Shown one piece after another: positions 1 through 6,987 of a stretch of 9,468 nt of DNA. Numbering within the stretch: position 1 is the stretch's first letter; each line of letters starts with the position of its first letter. The notes beneath the pieces were generated by a model. That model searched no databases. It was not told where the DNA came from and saw only the letters and a program-made list of their open reading frames with translations. Source of the stretch: Elusimicrobiota bacterium (GTDB lineage: Bacteria > Elusimicrobiota > Elusimicrobia > Elusimicrobiales > Elusimicrobiaceae); contig JAEXBW010000093.1 of NCBI GenBank assembly GCA_023393825.1, forward strand, positions 1-9,468, in the 5' to 3' direction. A program made the translations under genes and the position numbers.

Positions 1-1400
1 ACAAACTCCGCCGCGCCGCGTCTGGCGGTGGGCGTAAGTTCCGCCACAAAAGCATTGGATTTTAAAGCGTTTAAAAGAGTGATATTATTTTTATTGGAAA
101 AATCTATTAAAGCGTCCTGCGCCTTATCCGCAAGTGCGCGGCGCGGCGTGTTTATAACGCGCAGCAGGCTGACTGTATCGCTGGGATTAACCAAAAGTTT
201 TGCGTAAGAAAGAACATCTTTAATTTCTTTTCTGTCATAAAACCTTACCGCGCCGATAAGACGGTACGGCAACTGGTAGCGGCGGAAGGTGTCTTCGAAA
301 CTTCTTGATTGCGCATTGGTGCGGTAGAACACCGCGACATCGTCTAAAGATATGCCCTGCTCTTCCACAAGGCCTTGTATCTGGTTGGCAACCCAGCGGG
401 CTTCTTCCCCCTCGGTGGCAAGTTCGTTAAGTTGTATGGGGTCGCCTGATTTATGCTCGGTAAAAAGACTTTTTTCTCTGCGGTTTTTATTCTTTTTGAT
501 AAGCATATTTGACGCGTCCAATATAACCTGTGTGGAGCGGTAATTTTGCTCTAAGGTTATAACTTTTGCGTCTTTAAAATCTTTTTCAAATTCTAAAATA
601 TTTCTGATATTCGCGCCGCGCCAAGAGTAAATTGACTGATCGGGGTCGCCCACAACGCACAAGTTTCTGTGCTTAAAAGCCAGCGTGCGCGTGAGCATAT
701 ACTGAGTATGGTTTGTATCCTGATATTCGTCTACAAGGATATACTGAAAGTAGTCTTGGTAGTAATTGCGTATGTCTTCTTTATTTTTTAAAAGCTCAAC
801 AACTTTCATCAAAAGGTCGCCAAAGTCCAACGCGCCCGCCGCGGTAAGCTTTTTTTGGTAACGGCGGTAAACTTCCGCCGCTTGTATGCGGCGCGGGTTA
901 TTGCTTGCGTGGGCGTGGATAAAAAAAGATTCGGGGTCAAGCATATCATCTTTGGCGCGGGAGATGGAAGAAACATAATAATTAATTTCTTTTTTATCTT
1001 CCTTAAGGCCCATTTCTTCTAATGCCAAAGTGATAAGTTTTTTTTGTTCGGTTTCGTCGTAAATTACAAAATCTTTATGCAAGCCTGCCGCGGCCGCGTT
1101 TTGGCGCAGCATACGAACGGCAAAGGAGTGAAAAGTGTGTATCCACACGCGCGACGCGCTGCCGGGGACAAGGGCTTCTATTCTTTCCCTCATCTCTTGC
1201 GCCGCTTTGTTGGTAAAGGTAACGGCAAGTATTCTGGAGGGTGTTACACCTAAAGAAATTAATTTTGCCACTTTGCAGGTTAAGGTTTTGGTTTTGCCCG
1301 TACCTGCCCCTGCGATGATAAGGCACGGCCCGCCGTTATATGCAACAGCTTCCGCCTGTTTGGGGTTTAAGGTTGATAAAATTTCGTCTATATTGCTCAT
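1..1400 (-). CDS. pcrA: PcrA/UvrD-type superfamily 1 DNA helicase (partial, C-terminus outside window)
   Basis: ATP-dependent 3'-5' DNA helicase of the UvrD/PcrA/Rep group, which acts in nucleotide-excision and mismatch repair and clears replication and transcription blocks. Read on the minus strand from ATG 1400-1398, 466 codons are open to the left edge. Visible motifs: Q motif LNPKQAEAV (11-19), Walker A AGAGTGKT (30-37, Lys36), motif Ia VTFTNKAAQEM, Walker B VDEYQDT with Asp224-Glu225, motif III GDPDQSIYSWRG (251-262), motif IV QNYRST (285-290), then YRTNAQSR and RFYDRKEIKD. The family is about 700-780 residues, so motifs V/VI and the C-terminal tail are missing only because the window ends. 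The start overlaps the upstream methyltransferase stop in an ATGA (4 nt), with a GGAA about 7 nt upstream, so translation is probably coupled. Family call is firm; PcrA versus UvrD versus Rep cannot be settled from this part. Confidence 0.93.
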   Translation of the reverse strand, partial: MSNIDEILSTLNPKQAEAVAYNGGPCLIIAGAGTGKTKTLTCKVAKLISLGVTPSRILAVTFTNKAAQEMRERIEALVPGSASRVWIHTFHSFAVRMLRQNAAAAGLHKDFVIYDETEQKKLITLALEEMGLKEDKKEINYYVSSISRAKDDMLDPESFFIHAHASNNPRRIQAAEVYRRYQKKLTAAGALDFGDLLMKVVELLKNKEDIRNYYQDYFQYILVDEYQDTNHTQYMLTRTLAFKHRNLCVVGDPDQSIYSWRGANIRNILEFEKDFKDAKVITLEQNYRSTQVILDASNMLIKKNKNRREKSLFTEHKSGDPIQLNELATEGEEARWVANQIQGLVEEQGISLDDVAVFYRTNAQSRSFEDTFRRYQLPYRLIGAVRFYDRKEIKDVLSYAKLLVNPSDTVSLLRVINTPRRALADKAQDALIDFSNKNNITLLNALKSNAFVAELTPTARRGAAEF

Positions 1401-2596
1401 TTATGTTCCAATACGGCAAAGGTTTCTATGTGGTCGCTGTGCGGGAAAAAGTCAAAACAATGCACGTTTTTAACGTTATAGTTTTTACCTATAATCTTAA
1501 GATTATCCGCCAGCGTTACGGGATTGCAGGAAATATATAAAATATTTTTTACTCCGCTTTTTAATATAACTTCGCAAGCGGAAGGGTGAAGGCCGCTTCT
1601 GGGCGGGTCAAGCACTATTACGGAGTTGTGGGAGCTTAATTTATTTTTGGTTAAAAAGTCTTCCGTCTTTTCGCAATAAAACTGTACGTTTTCCACCTTA
1701 TTTATTTTTACGTTCTGCTGCCCGTTAAGCACGGACGGGGCAACGCTTTCCACACATAAACTTTTGCCGACTATATCGGCGCAGCATAAACTAAAGCTGC
1801 CTGCGCCGCCGTACAGATCGTACATGACGGCGGGTTTAAGTTTTTTAACTTCTGCGCGCACGGCGTTATACATTATGTTTGCCGCGCGGGTATTGGTTTG
1901 AAAAAATGATTGCGGGTAAAGTTCAAAGGTAATTTTGCGCTCTTCGGCAAAAATATCTTCTCTCATAACGCTGTCGCCTTTAAGAATTTTTATATCGGCC
2001 AGAGGCGAGGCGTCGCTCATCCCCGCGTTAACCGCGCTTAAAATATTATAAGCGGGATAAACGCTTGCCACAACTTCGGCAAAGCCGCTTAAATCCGCCT
2101 GTTGCGCCGTTACCAAAACCACCATACCTTCGCCCGTGTTTTTGCCCTCGCGCATAAGAATATTGCGCAAGGCGCCTTCGTGCGTGCGCTGGTCGTAATA
2201 AGAAAGACCTTTTTGCGCCGCCCATTGGCGTACGGCTTCTACAAAAGCGGGAAGTTTATCATTAAAAAGTATGCAGTCTTTTAAATCTATACATCTATCC
2301 CAGCGGCCTTTAACGCGAAAGCCTACTGCGTTTTCAAATTCTAAGGGTTTTGATTTGTCGCGGATAACTTTCTTTTTGCCGAAAGGCTCTTTCCACACCA
2401 CTTGGCGGGCAAAGCTTAACTCTATTTTATTTCTGAAATATTCCGTATCGGGCGATGGCGTAACCTCTATATTGCCCTGCCAATAAGGCAAAAGCACTTT
2501 GGCTACGCTTTGCTTTTTAAGTTCAAGCTGCTCGGCGTAAGTTTTGTTTTGCAGCGAACAACCGCCGCAGATATTAAAGTGTGGACAGAGTTTCAT
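1397..2596 (-). CDS. rlmD: 23S rRNA (uracil-5-)-methyltransferase, RlmD/RumA-like, TRAM-less
   Basis: SAM-dependent enzyme of the TrmA/RlmC/RlmD family, which makes 5-methyluridine in 23S rRNA or tRNA. The 399-residue protein opens with the [4Fe-4S] ligands Cys4, Cys10, Cys13 (CPHFNICGGC), with Cys108 (KDCIL) as the likely fourth ligand. Further motifs are PQSFFQTN (228-235), SAM loop DLYGGAGSF (260-268), DPPRSGL (330-336), the nucleophile Cys357 in ISCN, and the general-base Glu391 in HIET. E. coli RlmD is about 430 residues with an N-terminal TRAM RNA-binding domain; that domain is absent here, as in RlmC. The SAM loop has Gly where most relatives have Cys (LYCG). ATG 2596 is used because the gene starts inside the ychF stop (TAATG, 1-nt overlap) with no Shine-Dalgarno of its own, suggesting coupled translation. 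Which uridine is modified (RlmC or RlmD type, or both) is not decidable here; the symbol is the best guess. Confidence 0.85.
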   Translation of the reverse strand: MKLCPHFNICGGCSLQNKTYAEQLELKKQSVAKVLLPYWQGNIEVTPSPDTEYFRNKIELSFARQVVWKEPFGKKKVIRDKSKPLEFENAVGFRVKGRWDRCIDLKDCILFNDKLPAFVEAVRQWAAQKGLSYYDQRTHEGALRNILMREGKNTGEGMVVLVTAQQADLSGFAEVVASVYPAYNILSAVNAGMSDASPLADIKILKGDSVMREDIFAEERKITFELYPQSFFQTNTRAANIMYNAVRAEVKKLKPAVMYDLYGGAGSFSLCCADIVGKSLCVESVAPSVLNGQQNVKINKVENVQFYCEKTEDFLTKNKLSSHNSVIVLDPPRSGLHPSACEVILKSGVKNILYISCNPVTLADNLKIIGKNYNVKNVHCFDFFPHSDHIETFAVLEHK

Positions 2597-3669
2597 TATA
2601 CGTTAAAACGGAAGACGCAAACGTCGCCGTCTTTCATAATATAATCGCGGCCTTCCTGACGGATGAGGCCTTTTTCCTTTAACACTTTTTCGGATTTATG
2701 TTCAAGGATATCTTCCACGCGGTAGACTTCCGCGCAGATAAAACCGCGCTCTATATCGCTGTGGATTTTGCCTGCCGCTTTTGGCGCGGGGCAGCCGACG
2801 GGGATAAGCCAGCTTCTGACTTCAACCTCCGGCCCTGCGGTAAAAAATGTACACATATTAAGCAGCTTAAGGCCTTCGCGTACAATCTTTTCCAAACCTG
2901 TATACTGCTGGCCTGTTTCGGCTAAGAATAAATGTTTGTCTTCTTCCGACATTTCGGCTATTTCCGCCTCAAATTTTACGCAAAGTTCAACAAAACCCGC
3001 GTTTACTTTTTTGGCGTAATCGGCTAATTTTTGGGCGTTTTCTTTATTTGGCGTTTCGGAATTATTGCCGACATAAAGCATAGGCTTTAGGGTTAAAAGC
3101 TGCAAATCTTTAACTTCTTCCTCTTCCAATTTTAAAGAGGCGGCGGGCAAACCCTGACCAAGCGCGGCTTGAAGCTTTTTTAGTACTTCCAATTTTGCTT
3201 TGGCTTCTTTATTACCGCTTTTGCCAAGACTTTCCTGTTTAGGAATCATTTTTTCCACGCTTTCCAAGTCCGCAAGCATAAGTTCGGTTTCTATAACCTC
3301 AATATCGCGCAGAGGGTCAACCGAGCCTGAAACGTGGATAACATTATCGTCTTCAAACAATCTGACTACGTGGATAATGGCGTCAACTTCCCTAATATTA
3401 GCTAAAAATTTATTGCCCAAGCCTTCGCCTTTGCTGGCGCCCTTTACTATGCCTGCAATATCAACAAATCTTATGGAGGCTGCCGTCTTTTTGGTCGGGT
3501 TAAAGAGGGTAAACAAATCGTCTAATCTTTTATCGGGTATGGGTACAACGCCCACGTTAGGCTCTATTGTGGTAAAAGGGTAGTTTGAAGCTTGTGCGCC
3601 CGCATTGGTTAAGGCGTTAAAAAGTGATGATTTGCCTACGTTGGGAAGGCCTACAATTCCGATATCCAT
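2596..3669 (-). CDS. ychF: Redox-regulated ATPase/GTPase YchF (OLA1 family)
   Basis: Universally conserved TRAFAC-class P-loop NTPase of the Obg/OLA1 group, which associates with ribosomes and prefers ATP to GTP. The 357-residue length is close to the usual ~363. G1 is GLPNVGKS (7-14). The switch region is PFTTIEPNVG (31-40). G3 is DIAGIVKG (70-77), with the hydrophobic residue typical of YchF after the DxxG. The G4 position reads NNSE (202-205), the NxxE form that in this family replaces the GTP-selecting NKxD. A charged helical insert spans about 125-190 and a C-terminal TGS domain about 274-357. ATG 3669 has GGAG 9 nt upstream (minus strand). It is the first gene of the minus-strand cluster and is coupled by TAATG to the methyltransferase. 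A terminator-like hairpin separates it from the upstream tRNA-Glu, so it needs either read-through or its own promoter, and I see no clear promoter. Confidence 0.97.
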   Translation of the reverse strand: MDIGIVGLPNVGKSSLFNALTNAGAQASNYPFTTIEPNVGVVPIPDKRLDDLFTLFNPTKKTAASIRFVDIAGIVKGASKGEGLGNKFLANIREVDAIIHVVRLFEDDNVIHVSGSVDPLRDIEVIETELMLADLESVEKMIPKQESLGKSGNKEAKAKLEVLKKLQAALGQGLPAASLKLEEEEVKDLQLLTLKPMLYVGNNSETPNKENAQKLADYAKKVNAGFVELCVKFEAEIAEMSEEDKHLFLAETGQQYTGLEKIVREGLKLLNMCTFFTAGPEVEVRSWLIPVGCPAPKAAGKIHSDIERGFICAEVYRVEDILEHKSEKVLKEKGLIRQEGRDYIMKDGDVCVFRFNV

Positions 3670-3693
3670 AAAATAAGACTCCGTTTAATGCGC

Positions 3694-3723
3694 CAAAAAT
3701 AAAAATATCCGCTTATCGGCGGA
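3694..3723 (-). terminator. Probable intrinsic terminator after tRNA-Glu
   Basis: On the minus strand, TCCGC (3723-3719), a 6-nt loop and GCGGA (3712-3708) form a short stem followed by a T-rich run (TATTTTTATTTTT, 3707-3695). It lies 21 nt beyond the 3' end of tRNA-Glu and 25 nt before the ychF start, so it would end the tRNA transcript. The stem is only 5 bp, so read-through into ychF is plausible. Confidence 0.55.
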
Positions 3724-3744
3724 CTTTTAGCGCGGTGTTAAGTA

Positions 3745-3818
3745 CGTCCCGTACGGGATTTGAACCCGTGATCTCCGCCTTGAGAGGGCGATGTCCTAGA
3801 CCGCTAGACGAACGGGAC
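3745..3818 (-). tRNA. tRNA-Glu (anticodon CTC)
   Basis: A 74-nt cloverleaf read on the minus strand. The acceptor 5' arm GTCCCGT pairs with 3' ACGGGAC, and the discriminator is G, as usual for tRNA-Glu. The anticodon stem TCGCC/GGCGG encloses the loop CTCTCAA, giving anticodon CTC, which reads GAG. The T arm is ACGGG TTCAAAT CCCGT. The 3' CCA is not encoded (the gene is followed by TAC), so CCA must be added enzymatically. It lies divergent to the phosphorylase gene and upstream of ychF. Confidence 0.96.
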
Positions 3819-3873
3819 ATATTTCTTATATTTATTTTACCAAATTTAAGCCGCGTATTTTTACATTAAAAGG

Positions 3874-3893
3874 TTGCTTAAAATGTTAAGCAA
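3874..3893. promoter_or_regulatory. Perfect palindrome, candidate operator upstream of the phosphorylase gene
   Basis: TTGCTTAA (3874-3881), a 4-nt spacer AATG, then the exact reverse complement TTAAGCAA (3886-3893). It lies in the divergent region between tRNA-Glu (minus) and the alpha-glucan phosphorylase (plus), and its left arm contains the candidate -35 box TTGCTT. That position and dyad symmetry suit binding of a dimeric repressor, which is inference. It is AT-rich, and the following bases (TTTATAT) make a poor T tract, so a terminator is less likely. Confidence 0.45.
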
Positions 3894-3911
3894 TTTATAT
3901 ACTAATATAAT
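3874..3911 (+). promoter_or_regulatory. Candidate sigma-70-type promoter for the alpha-glucan phosphorylase
   Basis: TTGCTT (3874-3879) and TATACT (3898-3903) are separated by 18 nt, a good housekeeping spacing. An overlapping consensus TATAAT (3906-3911) offers an alternative -10 box but has no good -35 partner at 16-18 nt. Transcription would start roughly at 3910-3920, giving a short leader that carries the AAGGGG ribosome site (3923-3928), 9 nt before ATG 3938. Confidence 0.5.
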
Positions 3912-3937
3912 ACCGATTTAGAAAGGGGAAGAAAAAT

Positions 3938-6487
3938 ATGAAAATTCATTCTTTTAAAGTAACTCCGAATCTGCCCGAAAATATGAAGTTTTTGGAAGAA
4001 CTTTCCAATAATATGTGGTTTGCCTGGAACTGGCCCGCAATTACCTTATTTTTGAAGATAGACGAAAACCTTTGGCTGCAATCCAAAAGAATGCCAAAAT
4101 GGCTTATGGCCACCGTATCCCAGCAGAGGCTGGAAGAACTTAGCAAAGACGCAGATTTTATTGCCCACCTTAAGTATGTTGAAAGCCTGTACAGAAATTA
4201 CCAAAACAATAAAAACACTTGGTTTAACAGCATAAAAGGCGAAGGGAAAGAGAACTTTTTAACTGCTTATTTTTCCATGGAATACGGCATTGGCGAAGGC
4301 CTGCCGATATATTCCGGCGGGCTTGGTATGCTCTCTGGCGACCATATGAAGAGCGCAAGCGACCTTGGTTTGCCCTTAATAGGCGTAGGCTTATTTTATC
4401 AGAAAGGTTATGTTAAACAGGTTTTAAATAAAGACGGCTGGCAAGGCGAAGAATACCCCGAAAACGACTGGGCGCATATGTCCGTTGAGCCTATGCTTAA
4501 AGCGGACGGCAACCATTTGACCGTTGATGTGCCTTTAGGCAGAGAAATTGTTAAAGCCATGATATGGCGCGTACCCGTGGGCAGGACAAGCCTTTACCTT
4601 TTAGATACCAATTTGCCAGAAAACTCCCCCCAGCACAGAACTATAACAGAACAGCTTTACGGCGGCGACAGGGAAAACAGAATTAAGCAGGAAATTATCC
4701 TTGGCGTGGGCGGCGTAAAAGCCTTAAAAGCTTTGGGCCTTAACCCCAGCGTTTACCATATTAACGAAGGCCACTCAGCCTTTTTATTGTGCGAACGCAT
4801 TATAGAAACTATGCAGGAGAAGAAAATTTCTTTTACCGAAGCGCGCGAAATTGTGTGGTCCACCTCCGTATTTACCACGCACACGCCTGTTATAGCGGGT
4901 AATGAACACTTTGATTTTAACCTTGTCAAAAAGTTTATGGAGCCTTATGTAATGCAGCTTGGCATAGGGTGGGACGCTTTCCTTGACCTTGGTAAGGAAA
5001 CACCGCAGTCGCCTATGTTCTGTATGACGGTATTTGCTTTAAAACTTTCCGCCTACTTAAACGGTGTGGCAAGATTGCACGGTAAAGTATCGCGCGAGAT
5101 GTGGCACAATGTTTGGCCGGGCCTTAACGAAAACGAAGTACCCATAACAAGCATAACCAACGGCATACACGCCGCAAGCTGGGCCAGCCACGAACACAGC
5201 GAGCTTTATCAAAAGTATATTTACAAAAATGAGTCGGAATTAAATAATTTTGACCGCAATCTTTGGAAGAGAGTTTACGATATTCCCGATGCCGAATTGT
5301 GGAGCATCCACTTGCAAAGAAAAGACAAACTTATAAACCATATCCGTATGAAAGCGACGCAGCAGGCCAGACGTATGGCGGCAAGTTTAGCTTTTTCTAA
5401 ATCAGCGGCGAATGTGCTTAAAGAAGATGTGCTTACAATAGGTTTTGCAAGACGTTTTGCCACCTATAAACGCGCAACGCTTTTGTTTAAAGACCCTAAC
5501 CGCCTTGCGGAAATTTTAAACAATGCAAAACGCCCCGTGCAATTTGTTTTTGCGGGTAAGGCGCACCCCGCAGACACGGCAGGAAAAGAGTTTATTAAGC
5601 AGATTTACAATATGATGCAAGACCCGCGCTTTAAAGGCAAATTGGTTTTTGTGGAAGACTATAATATGAACCTTGCCCGCTATATGGTGCAGGGCGTGGA
5701 CGTGTGGCTTAATAACCCAATAAGACCTTTGGAAGCATCAGGCACAAGCGGTATGAAAGCCGCGTTAAACGGCGCTTTGGCGCTATCCATTCTTGACGGG
5801 TGGTGGGACGAAGTCGGCCCGTGCGACTTCAGTTGGTCTATAATCGGCGCGCAAAATTATAAAGACGAAGCCGAACGCGACGAAGTGGAAGCGCAGGCCT
5901 TATACAGTTTGATAGAGCAGGAAGTTGTACCCGCTTACTACGACAGAAACGCGGATAATATCCCGACAAAATGGCTTAAGATGATGAAGACCTCCATACA
6001 AACCATTGTGCCTTTCTTTAACACCGACAGAATGGTGCAGGAATATTACGACAAGTTTTACACAAAGGCGCATTACTACGGCGGCATACTTAAAACCGAA
6101 GGCAAGACGGCGGAAGTGGCGGCGTGGCGCAATAATATAGCGCAAAGCTGGCCACGCGTATCAGTTATTGACGAAACAGGCACAATAGACCACACAGTGC
6201 TTGTTGGCGAAACGCTTAAATTTAAAGCCGCAGTAACCTTGGGCGATTTAAACCCTAGCGATGTTGTGGTGCAGGTGCAGCTTGGCTTGCGCTCTTTGGG
6301 CGGCGGGTTTGAAAGTTATAAAGACGAGGTTATGACTTTTGTCCGCAAAGACGGCAATGTTTGCATTTACGAGGCAAACATACAGCCCAATCAAAGCGGC
6401 AGACAAGATTATGCCCTGCGCATACTGCCCTTTAACAAAGATATACCTCACCCGTTTACGCCTATATACGTAAGGTGGGAAATTTAA
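3938..6487 (+). CDS. glgP: Alpha-glucan (glycogen/maltodextrin) phosphorylase, GT35
   Basis: Phosphorolyses alpha-1,4-glucan ends to glucose-1-phosphate using pyridoxal phosphate; a cytoplasmic enzyme of glycogen or maltodextrin use. The 849 residues match the DUF3417-containing phosphorylase branch rather than the E. coli GlgP/MalP branch. The N-terminal DUF3417-like region covers about 10-110 (NNMWFAWNWPA). The catalytic part includes FSMEYGIGEGLPIYSGGLG (112-130), INEGHSAF (275-282), TTHTPV (313-318), SITNGIH (405-411) and FARRFATYKR (503-512). The PLP Schiff-base lysine is Lys607 in EASGTSGMKAALNG (599-612), followed by DGWWDE. A C-terminal beta-rich domain (about 740-849) ends in YVRWEI. 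The start has a strong AAGGGG site 9 nt upstream and its own promoter. Divergent from tRNA-Glu, and followed by a hairpin and trmL. Function is secure at family level; glycogen versus maltodextrin preference is not readable from the sequence. Confidence 0.95.
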   Translation: MKIHSFKVTPNLPENMKFLEELSNNMWFAWNWPAITLFLKIDENLWLQSKRMPKWLMATVSQQRLEELSKDADFIAHLKYVESLYRNYQNNKNTWFNSIKGEGKENFLTAYFSMEYGIGEGLPIYSGGLGMLSGDHMKSASDLGLPLIGVGLFYQKGYVKQVLNKDGWQGEEYPENDWAHMSVEPMLKADGNHLTVDVPLGREIVKAMIWRVPVGRTSLYLLDTNLPENSPQHRTITEQLYGGDRENRIKQEIILGVGGVKALKALGLNPSVYHINEGHSAFLLCERIIETMQEKKISFTEAREIVWSTSVFTTHTPVIAGNEHFDFNLVKKFMEPYVMQLGIGWDAFLDLGKETPQSPMFCMTVFALKLSAYLNGVARLHGKVSREMWHNVWPGLNENEVPITSITNGIHAASWASHEHSELYQKYIYKNESELNNFDRNLWKRVYDIPDAELWSIHLQRKDKLINHIRMKATQQARRMAASLAFSKSAANVLKEDVLTIGFARRFATYKRATLLFKDPNRLAEILNNAKRPVQFVFAGKAHPADTAGKEFIKQIYNMMQDPRFKGKLVFVEDYNMNLARYMVQGVDVWLNNPIRPLEASGTSGMKAALNGALALSILDGWWDEVGPCDFSWSIIGAQNYKDEAERDEVEAQALYSLIEQEVVPAYYDRNADNIPTKWLKMMKTSIQTIVPFFNTDRMVQEYYDKFYTKAHYYGGILKTEGKTAEVAAWRNNIAQSWPRVSVIDETGTIDHTVLVGETLKFKAAVTLGDLNPSDVVVQVQLGLRSLGGGFESYKDEVMTFVRKDGNVCIYEANIQPNQSGRQDYALRILPFNKDIPHPFTPIYVRWEI

Positions 6488-6493
6488 ACAATA

Positions 6494-6525
6494 TGCGGGG
6501 TCTTTTTAAGGCCCCGCAATTTTAT
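6494..6525 (+). terminator. Hairpin after the phosphorylase gene, weak terminator or attenuator
   Basis: TGCGGGGTC (6494-6502), a loop TTTTTAA, then GGCCCCGCA (6510-6518) form a 9-bp stem with one G-U pair. It is followed only by ATTTTAT, a short, impure T run. It starts 7 nt after the glgP stop and ends 13 nt before the trmL ATG. The trmL start has no visible Shine-Dalgarno, so the hairpin may partly end the glgP transcript or shape trmL translation. Confidence 0.55.
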
Positions 6526-6531
6526 ACGGCT

Positions 6532-6987
6532 ATGAACATCGTTTTAATAAATCCCGAAATCCCTTTTAACACAGGCAATGTGGGGCGCACCTGCGTGGCC
6601 ACAAATACCAAACTGTTTTTGGTGGGCAAACTGGGCTTTAAAATAGAAGATAAAGAAATAAGAAGAAGCGGACTTGATTACTGGCCCCACCTTAATTACG
6701 AAAGGTTTGATACCTTTGAAGATTTTATTGCCGCGCAACCCAAAGACGCAAGGTTGTTCTTTTTTTCCACACACGGGGAAAAGGAACTTTGGGATATTAA
6801 ATTTGAAAAGAATGATTATCTTTTGTTCGGCAGCGAATCCTGCGGACTGCCTAAAACTATGTACGAGGTTTACAAAGACCGCCTTTACAGAATACCGATG
6901 GACGGACCCGTGCGCTCTTTAAACCTTTCCACCTCCGCCGCCGTTTGTTTGTACGAAGCACTGCGGCAGACAAAAGGATTAAAATGA
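6532..6987 (+). CDS. trmL: tRNA (cytidine/uridine-34 2'-O)-methyltransferase, TrmL-like SPOUT enzyme
   Basis: SAM-dependent SPOUT-class enzyme that 2'-O-methylates the wobble base of certain leucine tRNAs. The 151 residues are close to E. coli TrmL (about 157), a stand-alone SPOUT domain. Motif 1 is PEIPFNTGNVGR (8-19), motif 2 FGSESCGLP (99-107) and motif 3 IPMDGPVRSLNLSTSAA (121-137); together they form the trefoil knot that binds SAM. I chose ATG 6532 because MNIVLINPEIP is the usual family N-terminus; an in-frame GTG at 6475 and ATG at 6493 would add non-conserved residues translated through a hairpin. No Shine-Dalgarno precedes 6532, which is unusual. The gene's TGA overlaps the next start in ATGA. 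TrmJ/TrmH relatives are longer or carry different motif spacing, so TrmL is preferred. Confidence 0.9.
   Translation: MNIVLINPEIPFNTGNVGRTCVATNTKLFLVGKLGFKIEDKEIRRSGLDYWPHLNYERFDTFEDFIAAQPKDARLFFFSTHGEKELWDIKFEKNDYLLFGSESCGLPKTMYEVYKDRLYRIPMDGPVRSLNLSTSAAVCLYEALRQTKGLK

Noticed and set aside
1135..1473. Plus-strand 112-residue open frame
   Set aside because: It is a shadow of the helicase N-terminus, which carries Walker A and other motifs on the minus strand.
3200..3583. Plus-strand 127-residue open frame
   Set aside because: It is the antisense of the ychF G domain, whose motifs are all intact on the minus strand.
6475..6531. N-terminal extension of trmL from GTG 6475 or ATG 6493
   Set aside because: The added residues are not family-like and would be translated through the hairpin; MNIVLINPEIP at 6532 is the usual TrmL beginning.
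6945..6983. Earlier start for the MFS gene
   Set aside because: It lies inside the trmL coding region; ATG 6984 has AAAGGA at good spacing and makes the common ATGA overlap.
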